From Avena insularis (Eukaryota > Streptophyta > Magnoliopsida > Poales > Poaceae), in assembly GCA_023614405.1 (NCBI GenBank), contig JAJUPC010000040.1:1-64000 (forward strand): 64,000 nucleotides of DNA. The letters run 5' to 3'. This document shows positions 21,052-32,773 of the stretch, in pieces. Each line of letters begins with the position of its first letter. Position 1 is the first letter of the stretch. The translations under genes were made by a program, and so were the position numbers. The notes beneath the pieces were generated by a model that saw only the letters and a list, made by a program, of their open reading frames with translations, did no database searches and had not been told where the DNA came from.

Positions 21052-22710
21052 CTATCATATTTTATACTTATTAGAGTTCTTATATTCCTTGTCTATCATT
21101 TTCCAACACCTCTCCTTGTTCAAACTTGTAGATGTCCATTCATTTGAATAGTAGAAGATGTGATCTACCATAAAAACTACAAGAATTGGAAAATGTTATT
21201 AGTAGTTTTCTATAAAGCAAATCACTATATGAGAGTTGGCCTACAAGTAAAGAACAAATAACATGACATAAATGAACATCTCACCAAGTTTGGGTAGGTC
21301 TGGACCACCATATTTTATCTCTTTAGGAAATCATCGTACCAACTTATGTGGTATGATAATATAGGTTGCTTGCTTTTTTGTACTGTACCATATTATGTGA
21401 TGCCTTGTTTAGGATCTGTTGTTTTGAAACTCTAAAGTTGCTGGAGTTGTCGTGTGGTTTTAAAATTATTTTAATGGTGTGAATTGATTGAAATTCGTGG
21501 AATTACTGCTGCAGTTTCTGCCTGACCTGTAGTACCGCGCGATTTTTTATATTTTATTGGTAACTTAGAAAAATCTAAAAAAAATTGGATCTGGAGCGTA
21601 ATTACCTTTAGTACAAGCACAAAAATTGGCTAAAATTCCTGACGCGTTTAAGTCGGTCAGAAAAATTCGTGAAGTCCGCTACCCCGTTTTGACAGATTTT
21701 GTTTATTGCTTATATGTTGCTCTATTTTACTCTAGTTTTGTTCCCAATGCTTTTAAACTATTTTGTGGTTATATACTACTAAGTTTAGACCCCTGTAATG
21801 TTATTATACAAGTGTTTGATTGTGTGTTGATTGCCTATGATTGTTTCCTTGTATGTGACATTGATCGCTTTATATAGTTATGGGTAGGATTATTTTCTTA
21901 GTCGTTTCTTTCCTATAAAATCTATTCTTTCCTATCTTGAACCTTTGGAGATATAATGATGTGTTAAGTGGAAGGTTTGACAACACAATGCATTTAGGAA
22001 GGAGAATGCTTTATCTAATGGAAAAAAAGATGTGGGAGTATGAAGTGTTGACATGATGTTATATAGTAGATTACCTAACCTGAAAGTTGAAGTATCGATA
22101 GTTTAGTTTTAATAGTAGCTTTGTTGATTGAATACATGGGAGTATACATAGAGAATCAGTCCGTGCCCATGGAAACATTCTTCAAGGCAAGTAAGAATGC
22201 CCGAGTGATAGAAAAACGTGATTCACCTATCCTCATACAGGGTAATGATTTGGGTGCAGGATGGATTGATCACCATTCCAGCTACTCTTCTTATTCACTC
22301 TTGTGATGTTGGCTTTGCGAATCTTGAGTGTCTTTTTAGCCTTAGCAAAGAGCCGATGTTGAGTCTAGACCATAGAATGGTATATTGTTCCACCTTTACA
22401 GAAGCATTCATTTCTAAGCGTAGGAATGAACAGTAAGGATGAATTTCAACCGTGTTTAATGGGTATCGTGAAGCAAACGTTTCCTAATTGCCCACCATGA
22501 GAGTTTCGCTAGTTTAAGAAGTGCTTCCTCAGAAACTATCAATCATGGAATTAGAATGTGCAATGAAAACCAATTGAGCCAAGTGAATCCTTGAGAAGTG
22601 ACCTAGTCAGATTTCTTTTAAGGGCGGTAGCATCCTAATGGATCCCAAACCTTTCTTTCTTTCTAGCCTTCCTAAATCTCGGGACGAGATTTATTTTAAG
22701 GGTGGTAGTC
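21052..22710 (+). other. Outer element internal region, decayed, no gag-pol
   Basis: An ATG at 21132 sits where orf0 starts in the inner element, and 21157-21195 still encodes a decayed match to its LIYTKTYCNW motif. Bases around 21500-21920 resemble the orf0-gag spacer. After that only 3' UTR-like DNA is seen. Open frames such as 21626-21877 are not recognisable. Gag, protease and polymerase are absent. Confidence 0.8.
22673..22708 (+). promoter_or_regulatory. Hairpin and polypurine tract, outer element
   Basis: TAAATCTCG-GGA-CGAGATTTA (22673-22693) is a 9-bp stem, followed by TAAGGGTGGTAG (22697-22708) two bases before the LTR. Confidence 0.85.
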
Positions 22711-25700
22711 TGTCACATCCCAAAATTCTCCTAATTTTGGAATATGAAATTAACAGAATAAGTTTGATTGATTGTTTGACTTTGTTGAAAATTCTCAAAG
22801 AAAAGAAACTCTCTGAATTGAAAATCTTCTCAACCTTGATTCAAAACCTTATGTTGTTCTGTTCTGGCCTAAGTAGCCATATAGGCAAAAGGGCATGGAT
22901 TGATTATGGATTATAGTATTGGCGTGCAAGATTTCAAAACTCAAAACCATGTTGCATGCATAAGCGCCACTGCACTTAAAACCTAAGAAACAATTCTATC
23001 ATCCAATACCCTAAATGGGATTTCCCAATTCTTAAGTACAAAATTATCTATGGATTTTGTCCATACTGTAATTGAGAAAAATTATTACTAAATAACAAAG
23101 AATTATTTTACAAGACCGTAGGAAGAAGTTTGAACCAATTTCGAATTCAAAAATAAAAGTTATGAACTATACAATATGGGGAATAAAGAAAATAGAATAA
23201 TTACCCTATAGGCCAATTCATTGTTTAATTGTTGAACTTTTGAAATGGACAATAAACACTATAATAGATATCCTATATTGTAAAAAGTGATTTTACAAAA
23301 ATTTAGGAAGAAGTTTCATCTGAATTGGAGCCTCAAATCAAAAGTTATAAACAAATAAAGGAAATAAAAAAGAATAAAAAATAGCTAAACCTAATCTACC
23401 CGGCTACCTAACCCAAGGCCCAACTCACCTAGCCGCGCTCTATCCGCCACTCACCCAGCAGTCGCGCAATGCGCCGCAGCCGCAGCCGCAGCCAGCAGGG
23501 CCGGCCCAACTACCACCGGTGCAGCCCGCACACTCCCTCTCCCCTCTCTCTCTGACCACCGGGGCCTATCTGGCCTCCTTCTTCATCGCGTCAGGAGGAT
23601 GACGCGCGCACGACGACGCGTCCCCGATCCAAGCCCCCGTGGATTCTTCGCGAATCCATTCAATTCCTTCGCCCCTTCTCATATATACCCTCTCCTCCAC
23701 CTCGTCTTGTTTTTTTCGTGTTTTAGTAAAACCCTAGCCCCACCGTCGAGGTCTCGATTTCTCCGGCGCCGGAGGACCTTCAGATCGAGGTCGAACTCGA
23801 AGTTCCCGAGCGCCTCGACGCATCCGTTTGCCCTTGTCCTCTTCCCCTTGAATCACTGACTCGCCTTGACCCTATCCTCTCGACTACAGATCATCGGAGT
23901 GCACAAGATTGCTCGCCGGAGCCGCGGCAACCTGCACCACTTCGGCCGCCCTTCGTCGTCGCCTGAGGAATAAGAGGAAGAATCCTACGCCACCATTGAG
24001 ATCACCATCCTCGACCGCTTCTCGTCGACCTACTATCCAGGCCAGAAGATCACCGGAGCGCTGCCCACCATCATCACCGAACCACCGTCGTCCACCATCG
24101 TAGTTGCCACGCCACCGGCTCGCCACTGTCAACGACAGCCGTCTGATCTGCAGTGAACGTCCCAGATCGCTTCAAGCCGAGCCAAGCCGCAGAGCCGAGC
24201 CCAAGCCTGGACTTCGGCCTAGCCGCGTAGAGCCGCGTCCTCTCCATCTTCAGATCGCGATCCAACAGCAGCAATCATGTCACTTAAGTGAAGTGGTACC
24301 GACGAACCAGAATGCGCCACGTCGCGGGAATATTCTAGGAATATACTTTGCAAATTCCGTAATAGAAATAAAAGTCAGAAATTGATTAAATGTTGCAAAA
24401 ATCATATCTAGAGTTATGTAAGTCCAAATTTAGCAAAGAATATACGTATAGATTCAGAAAAATATGTAGAATAGTAACATGCTGATACACCCAACTTTTA
24501 TAGTATATATTTACTGCAGTAATTTAATTAGTTTTAATGGTCTTTTAGGTTAATAAATTCATAGAAAATTATCTATAACTCCGAAAAATATGAACAATAT
24601 ATCAAATTGAAGCTACTGTAATGTACATTAATAATATCTGGTTGGATACAGCCTTTCCGGATTATTTACCCCGTAGTGATTTAATTAGTTTTAATGGCTT
24701 TACAAATCATTAAATTCATAGTAAATTAATTGCTTGTCACAAAAATATAGATGATATACCGATGGAAAGCTGGTTCCATGTAGATCATCAATATTTAATT
24801 AGTTCAGCCTTTGACTGTAAGGTTTTGCCGTGAAGATTTAAATGGTTTAATGGCTTATTTAGAGTAATAAATTCATAAGAAAATAAATACTATTCAGAAA
24901 ATTACAAATAATATGTCCCTGAAATCACAATTCCGTGGGGATTGCAGATATAATTTTAGTTTAATTTTTAGATAACAGAAACTATATGAATCATTTAAAA
25001 CCCATTAAACACTATTTAAATCATACAAAAAGATCTATAACTCTGATTAGGGTGAATCCAAGTGCTAAGGTTTTGTATTGACAATATCTATACAGAGAAA
25101 TTGCATGACAAATTATTTGGTACTGTTAAAACAGAAATTCATACAGAAACATTTAAACCCATTGAAATAGTGTTTTAATCATAGGAAAATATCTATAACT
25201 CCTTTTTAGGTGATTCAAATTGCCACTGTCTCTAAATTGCATTACCTCTATACAGTAGCATCTAGTTCACAATTTAATACGACATAAACATATTTAGTTC
25301 AATTAAAGTGGTATACACCATATTAAATCGATACAACTTTAGTAATAAAAGCTTTAGTGCATTAAATGACTTTCCACATGCATCATGTAATCTAACTATG
25401 TTCAGAACACTAAATCCAACCATTTTGACTCATTAAATCGTCATGTATGCATCTATTCATCATTGTTTTCTTGTAATATTGCACTGTTGTATGTTTGCAA
25501 TGTTTTGAATGGTGTTTGTTGTGTTTGCTTCAAACGTTAGATTGCGAGGAGTGCAACTACTATGATTGCAAGTATTGTGATTATTACGAAAGAGGCCAAT
25601 ATAATTGTAAGGATTATCTAATCGACTACATCTACAACAAAGGCAAGTGGTGCTATCTTGGTCATAAATGTCCTACTATTTTCCTATGCACTGTAGATGT

Positions 25701-26869
25701 TTTTGTAGAATTGCATATGTAGGAATTGATGTGTATATGCTATGCTATGTCCCATATTATTCCCTAGTATTCCTTGTTTATGAGCCATCGTATTGGTAGA
25801 TTGCTTAGCTATGCTATTTAGACGAGGAAGGGAATCACATCATGAAAAGTTATATGTTTTAAAAGGCTTATGTTTTGCTAAATGACAAACCAACATGTTT
25901 TAATGAACCACCTGGGCGGAATGGCATTGATTGGGTCATCGAGTATGGATTTATGGTGCGGAATGCCGCCCAGGACACTGAGAAAGGATTGGTTTCTTTA
26001 TTTGGTAACTTACGTGTACAACCATGTGCCAATAATGAAATGGGCGGTTGGTTGAACTCAGTAGGTTGTGGTAACTCGAACCCACATATCCAAAGATGTA
26101 GATAGTGTAGGTTGGACCGGTGCGTGTCGGGTTTAGGGAGCTACTTCCCGAACGGTTCCTTCTTGGACTTCTCCCTATCATCACCCAATATGAGAGTGGT
26201 GGTACGAGCTGGGCTGGCCAAGTCACATGGGTAAAGTGTACTAACCCCCGCAGGGTATATAAACTAAGTGCTTAGCCGTGTCCCCGGTTATGGACAATTT
26301 GAGCGGCCTGATATTGATGCTATGATATATCTCACTCATCCTTATTTCTTAATTACTTAAAACTTGTTGGGTGAACATAATTGGGTAGGAGCACCTGGGA
26401 GTGAACCAGAGTGTCCTATTTACCTTATTGGAAAACTACTTTGTTACAAATGTTAGGATAAAACTGTTGCTTTATGCAAATGAGCCTGAACTCCACTTGG
26501 CCAAATAAGCATGTAGTTGATAGATATGTTGTTAACCACTTTAGCCTACTTGCCATACATTCAATGTATTGACCATTCGTGGCTGCAACGTTTCATGTTG
26601 CAGGTTATATCGTATCTGAGTGATCGTTCATAGGTCGCGAGACTCCACTCAGCAATTGTTCGCCTGTGGCACATTTGAAGGATGGAGATCTACCTTGTAT
26701 TCGTTTTCCGCTGTGTACTTGTATAAATAATGTAAATTTTGGATCATATTCGTTGTATTTATGATGCACAGTTATATTTGGTATCATTTTGTACTGTGGG
26801 TGCTAGTGAACCGATCCAGGGATTGGCACTATACACATGAACTCAGCCTTATCAGGCGAGGGTGTTACA
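22711..26869 (+). repeat. Outer element 3' LTR
   Basis: 4159 bp, TGTCACATCC to GGTGTTACA; nearly identical to 6084-9967 apart from about 275 bp present only here near 23970-24250. Contains a TATA-like site (23682), exon-like block (25541), terminal block (26604-26623) and module palindrome CTAAGTGCTTAG (26264-26275). Confidence 0.95.
25541..25642 (+). other. Exon-like block in LTR, copy 2 (102 nt)
   Basis: Same as 8639-8740 with only silent or minor changes; frame, acceptor-like TTAG and GCAAGT are kept. The terminal block at 26604-26623 reads GYIVSE then stop, against GYIVSK in the 5' LTR. Confidence 0.5.
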
Positions 26870-28167
26870 TCTTGTCATTGTAAATACATGAATATCATCG
26901 AGAACCGCCAACGGGGTACCTCTTGCATATGGTACAGGAGCTTTCCCATAACCAAAATGACAAGGAAAGCAGACAATGAGCATCTCAGCAATCTTTTTAT
27001 TTACCATATGCATAGCTTTTTATTGAGGAAACTTCATAGATGCTTATTATAGTGATGCTGCAAGTTTCCACCATGATTAAGCATGGCTTAGGCTAGCGGC
27101 CCAGGCGTTTCTCTAACACAATGTATAAACTCAATGAACTAACAACTTCCCCTTTTATTTCACATCGTCGACATCCATAAACAAAAGAGCAAAGAATCAA
27201 CTAGATGAGATATCCAACAGGTGTTGAAAGCGTTCCCCGTGACAGCACGGTTCTGCTGACTCCCAGTATATAATAAGCAAGCATATAACTTTCATGGACT
27301 AGTCACAATGGTTCAAAATTATTTAAGAGCAAGGAATAAAGTGTGCCATCAAGTTCGTGAGAGCTTTACTAACTAACTTTCTCAAAATAGACAAACATTT
27401 TTTTGGAAGAAAACACGACATATATAAAATATGCACTGAAGTAGCAAATGATGCTAATAGGTAGGTATGGTGGACACAGCTGGAAATAATGGTTTTGGGA
27501 GTTGGATGCACAGGTAGAGCACATACTCAGTGCAAGTGAAGTCTAGCAATAGAGAGGGAGTGACAAACGAGAGAGCAATAACTGTCATAATCATGCTTGC
27601 AACAAAATAGGACTAATTATGGCATGAAAGTGATACAAGAATTCTGAGGCAAAATAAATCATCTAGGCTTACTAACTATTGATTAGTCATATGCATGTGT
27701 GAGCATGTGACAAGTCGATTCACATGAACAGTCAGAGGAGGATACCACAATGTCATACCAAAGTATGAATAAAACAATGCAAGCAAACATTCATATGACA
27801 TGCTACAAACTATTAGCAAGATAGAGCTAATCATAGACAAGCAAGAACTACTAAGCATCCATAATGACATACACCTTACACAAACAGGCTAAGCATGCTC
27901 ACAATGATGAGTATATGTACAAAAATGAAACAAATAGAGTTCATTACCAGCCTCTTACCACACCTCGAGTTGTCTTAATCTTCATTATTGCTCTTCACTT
28001 GTGTGACTTGAATAATTAACATGAAACCAAAATCCACTTAGGACGGCTGAACCCTGTAAAGAACTCACAAAACCAAAGAAGAACAACAAATATTTTTGGT
28101 GTTTTCAATTTTTTAGAAACAAGCAAACAAATAAAAACCAAACAAAAACAAAGCAAACCGAACAAAG
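26870..28167 (-). other. Athila-type internal noncoding DNA
   Basis: 1.3 kb between the Tekay-like element and the CACTA-like element. It starts with the second TCTTG duplication. No gene is visible. Minus-strand T-rich stretches near 28080-28165 resemble 32600-32705 on the far side of the CACTA-like element. Confidence 0.7.
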
Positions 28168-28194
28168 CACTACTGCAGTAGCCTCCATGTGGTT

Positions 28195-28419
28195 AGTGAC
28201 AGGCAAAATTGTGCCCGTCACTACGAAGTATTCCTAGTGACAGGCAGAGATAAGCATGTCACTAATACGAAATACTAGTGACGAGCGCATAAAATTGACT
28301 GTCACTAATACCTTTTGTGGAGGCTGACCGAATGAAAAAAAACTTAGTGACGGGCTTCTATAAATGCATGTCACTGAGGACGCTATTAGTAGTGACCGAT
28401 CCAAGATATGTCGATCACT
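28195..28419. repeat. CACTA subterminal hairpin array, left
   Basis: Five units of about 28-30 bases, each AGTGAC...GTCACT (the last ATCACT): 28195-28222, 28236-28263, 28277-28306, 28346-28375, 28391-28419. Likely transposase-binding repeats. Confidence 0.8.
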
Positions 28420-28734
28420 AGTATTTTCCGCGGAGGCCGGATAAAATGGGAAATCTGTCAGACAACTCTAAAGGCCTGTCACGAAAATTACTTTTTTTCT
28501 ATGTTCTATAAGCTTTATAGATTTATAGATGTAATATGAATTTTGAATTATTTCTCGTGATCTTGTCGGTGTATTTTTAGTTGCTCGTATATAAAAGCAA
28601 AAAAAAATACTAGAACTACCCTCCAAATATCTAGGATGACTTGAAAAAAAAACTAACGGTACATAGAAGAAATCTAGCGGACATGTCAATTAATCTGGCC
28701 CAACTGCTAAAAAGAAACGAATCTAGTATTTACC

Positions 28735-29030
28735 CGGACCTCCACGCCGCCGCCCTTCACACTGCCGGCCTCCACGCCGCCCTGCAAACCGCCTCCCAGC
28801 ACATTGTCGCCCTCCACGCCCCGTACACCACCGGCCTCCAGGCCGCCGCACTGAAAGCCACGACGAGCCTAAGACTCCACGACCCTGCGCGTCGCCGCCC
28901 TGCAAACTGTGACTCCTCCCCTGCCCCGACGAATTCGCCGCCCGCGAGGACTCTGCATCCTCCGCGCCGTAGCCCTGCAATCCGCGACGAATTCGCCGCC
29001 CTGCAGTCCGTTTCATACGATTCCTGTCAG
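28735..29030 (+). other. GC-rich segment inside CACTA-like element
   Basis: A sharply GC-rich island with repeated CCTCCACGCCGCC and CGCCGCCCTGCA motifs in otherwise AT-rich DNA. The open frame 28641-29036 translates to Ala/Leu/His-rich repeats (LHAAALHTAGLHAAL). It may be a captured exon or a degenerate simple repeat; I do not recognise it. Confidence 0.4.
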
Positions 29031-32000
29031 ATTTGATTTGAATTCATCCCCAACATTTTCATTTTGATGGCTCTTTTCTGAATATTCAGAATACTATGGA
29101 TATTACATGAGCGTGCCCTTCAAATTTTATGTACATGTCATCTGTTTATCCTTGTTTCTTAGTTGTCATTGTTGTTTAATTGATCCATTTGCCAGTGGCC
29201 AATACCAGTATCATATTAGGAGTATAATTTATATGTAGCGGTTAATTGATGCCACCGATGATGCATGGCTTGCAACAGGAGCATGAGGGAAGCCATCTAT
29301 TGATACAGGCTAGTTAAGTTGGGATGATAGTAGCAACAATGCTCACGCAGCAGGTACATATAGTGAGGTGAGCACTCAACTACTCGTTTTTCCTGCTAGT
29401 TTCAGGTGAATTTTTATTTCTTGCAAGACATCTGTCCGATCACAGAAAGGTTATGATCTGGATTATGGTTGTTGTGGTGTTTTGCTAAGTTGTAGGTGAG
29501 CCTATTGGACTACGGTTGGTAGTGATATTGTGGAAAACAATTGCTAATTGCTGATTTGTTTTCACCGTGTCAAATCATTCATTTTTGGAGAAGGGCTAAA
29601 TCACATAATGTGGAAGAACATATCACAGAGTCTACTTTTCTTATTTTAAGTCTATCACGGTAGTTCTTTCTGCTATGGCTGTTCGGTGTGTCTGTACAAT
29701 TAGAATGGAAGTTGTTGTTGCAAGTTGTTTCATTTGTGTTAATTTGTTCATCTAGACCAGTATATGAGGTCCGTTAATTTCTTCATTTCTGGAAAAGGGG
29801 AAACGGTGTGTTGATGCTGGTGAGTGCCTAATAGTCTCTAATGTTTTGATATGCAAGGATTAAATAGATGGTATCATCTCTTAGTTTTTAATTTTTCTTA
29901 TGTTTGTTGCAACAAATAAACCATGAAATCAGGCAATCTTGACTCTGATCTTTACCAGGATATTACATTTCTTAGGCTGCCAAGCTGCTATGGATTGGTG
30001 AATGCTCAAAATTCTATTTCATTATCCAGTCCTATCAACCTATCAACAGAAGTGCATGAGACCACCTTCTCACTGTAGATACTATAGTCGTCAACTACCT
30101 GTGTTATCCCGTATCGATGTTGCACTCTCTCTATAGCTTTCAGGAAATAAAATTGAAAGGTAAGAGTTTTGTGAAGCCTTCCAGAAGCATACGACACAAC
30201 CATAGGTTTGGCCTCCTTTCCCTTGTCATCATTACACTAGAAATCGTTATTTCCTTATTATGCTCTAGAGCTAGATAAAATCCATGTTAATAACTAGCCT
30301 AGAACCAACGGTCTATATCCCTTTAGATTATTTAGGCTTGAAATTCATGTTTAGTTGGAAGATTTGAATATATTTTTAGTTGGAATATCTGAATATTACT
30401 CCCCACAAACAAAATGATCGTTGGTGTTATTATAGCAGACAAGATTCAAGACTACGTATGGTGATTCCTTATGGACTTCATGGTTAGTGTTCTTTTCTTT
30501 TAGAATGAAGACACCAGCGTGTATATCTTAGATGCCACGGCTATACTAGCTGGATTATCCTACATGTAGTGCAAATTTACCGTGCCTAGATTGATTTATT
30601 AGGGATCATTATTTTGCAGGGCTTGAGTTTTCTGGACAATTTTTTAGATCTTTGCATAGGTGGAAATTTGATTACAAAAATTTGTTCATCAAGTGTCAAT
30701 GTTCAGATAAAAGAACCTTTAGTTTTTACAATTAAATAGATGATATAAAGGTTTATCCCAGATATCAATGGTAAGAGAGTTTTTTTTCCAATCAGAATGC
30801 ACAATACTACAGGAACAACAAAATAAATACTTACAGACAAGTTGTTTGCATGCAGAACCAATGTGTACATAGCTTAAAAGAAGCTGTAAATACACTTATA
30901 GATTGAACAATACCATTTATTATTTTAACCTGGAGTTTCCATCTATAGATGACAAAAAAATTAGAGCACGGTTTTGATAAGTTTGACTGTATGTATACCT
31001 ACAGTACAATTGTGAACATTGTATATCCATTTTTATCTTAATCTGATTGGTTTTTATTTGCATATGGTGATTTCCCAGGAGGCTTCATAATGCAGTACTT
31101 CTTAGATGCCTCTTTCAGTCTTTCTACATTATCAATTAGTAGTACAGTAGAGATCCAAACTCACTCCCCAACTGTTCCTCTCGATATCAAGGCTTATCTG
31201 ACAATAACAAACAAGGAAGTTCCGTGGATTAGTGAGGATATGAGTTTTAGAATTACTACTGATAGTACTTAATGCACCAATAATGAAGACTTTTTATTAC
31301 CGGGAGTTATTATTACCTGTACTAAGATTGGTGTCTTGCAGGTTGGTGGACAAATTCAAGTTGCCGGCGATCAATATTGTCATAATGCAGTATTGCCACA
31401 CACTGTATAGCGCTTTCAAAGAGGCATGCCAGGAGCAAGGATTAATTAGTTGGCGATGACACCTGAGTGGTTCTTGCTATTTGGTGAAGGCATCCAACAG
31501 ATTTCTCTTTTTTTTCAACTTAGGCTTTCGTTTATGACTGTTTTGTTGTTCCGCAATGTCACAAATGGTAGAAGGTTGCTTGGCAGATAATGGGAGTATA
31601 CAGGAGATGATATGTCTTTGTAGATTGGGTCTTCTTTGGGAAATTCATGCCAAGTAATGGACATTCTTTGGCCTTCAATGGATATTGATATCGAGTCTAT
31701 TCCTACTAAAAGGATGGTTGGTAGTAATAGATTAGAATTACAGAATGACAAGAATGCTTAAAGGTATATGTCCCTTCTTAGTTTAACTTCTAATGATGAT
31801 AGCAACAGTCAATTCAGCTAGAGGTGTCCATTTTATACCAGGCCCTATTGGAAGACCCTTTTTATGTGTCGCCATCATTACTGTCCTCTCCGAGCTGACC
31901 ATGAAGATGAAAGACGACTGCTGCAGCCACTGATGACTCGGAAGGCGCAAAATAGCGGGCATGGCACCTTAGCTTACAACACATCTTAGTATCGCCCTAA

Positions 32001-32267
32001 GCTTAGATCGTCAGTCATATGTACTATATTAGATTAAGTGAAATATATGAAAAGTTATTATGTTCTCTTTATGTCCAACAACTCAGTGTTCAGTGCATAT
32101 AATTGTTCTATTTGAAATATTCATGGAAAATGCATTTTATATTCTTATAACATCTAAATGTGATATTTGGAATATTCATGAAAAAATCATTTTATATTCT
32201 TATAACATCTAATTTTTCTATCTTGAATATGGATGGAAATAACATTTTTCTTATCATAATTCAAACC

Positions 32268-32442
32268 AGTGACGGGCAAGATAATCAGCCTGTCACTACA
32301 AAACCACATGGGCTGCCATCTTTAACCACAACAAGTGACATGCATCGCTTTTGCCTGTCACTAGTATACACATACTAGTGACTTGCACGCATAAATGCCT
32401 GTCACTAGTACACATACTAGTGACAGGCACTTGCCTGTCACT
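32268..32442. repeat. CACTA subterminal hairpin array, right
   Basis: Four units AGTGAC...GTCACT: 32268-32297, 32334-32362, 32377-32406, 32419-32442. The last is almost all stem (AGTGACAGGC, 4-base loop, GCCTGTCACT). Confidence 0.8.
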
Positions 32443-32537
32443 AGTAGCGTTATACCAGTGACTAGTTATCGCGATGTGCACTTTGCATCACTAATGAGCC
32501 TTTGAGCACATCAGCGATAGACTATTCTGCGATGGTG

Positions 32538-32773
32538 CCAATTTTTTTTGGATTTTTCTTTTAAGGCAAACCAAAGCAAAAAAACAAAGAAACAAACCAA
32601 GAGAAACAACGGAAATATTTTTGGTATTTATGGGTTTTTTAGAAAGAAGCAACAATAACCAAAAATAAAGCGGAAACAATGGATATACAAAGAACCGACC
32701 GAACATGATATATAAATGAGTGTGTGACATTGGTGTACCTCTCCCCAAGCTTAGGCTTTGGCCTAAGTGGGGC
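32538..32773 (-). other. Athila-type noncoding DNA after ORF2
   Basis: Minus-strand AAGCTTGGGGAGAGGTAC and T-rich DNA follow the ORF stop. A stretch near 32600-32705 resembles 28085-28165 in direct orientation. No gene. Confidence 0.65.

Larger units (their letters stand above)
6084..26869 (+). mobile_element. Outer Tekay-like Gypsy element, gag-pol lost
   Basis: The LTRs are 6084-9967 and 22711-26869. The initiator-Met tRNA primer site is at 9971-9982 and the polypurine tract near 22697-22708. Excluding the inner chromovirus (10049-21046), the internal region is only about 1.7 kb. It keeps a decayed start of the upstream ORF (21132-21195) and a spacer like that before gag in the inner element, then jumps to the 3' UTR. 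It has no gag, protease or polymerase, so it depended on a related autonomous element, plausibly one like its own insert. Confidence 0.94.
28168..32537. mobile_element. CACTA-like DNA transposon, non-autonomous
   Basis: The left end reads CACTACTGCAGTAG. The right end, reverse complemented, reads CACCATCGCAGAATAG, a degenerate match. Both ends carry arrays of short inverted repeats built on AGTGAC...GTCACT, the subterminal repeats typical of CACTA elements. No transposase is visible in 4.4 kb. The 3-bp flanks differ (AAG against CCA), so the right end may be damaged or the boundary slightly off. The interior has a GC-rich segment (28735-29030) and short open frames (31090-31272) with no recognisable product. 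Confidence 0.7.

Noticed and set aside
26875..28167. A host gene between elements
   Set aside because: No long open frame, splice pattern or known protein; the DNA continues the Athila internal region on both sides of insertions.
28195..32442. CRISPR-like array of short repeats
   Set aside because: Units are inverted repeats with variable spacing at both ends of one element, in a plant genome; they are CACTA subterminal repeats.
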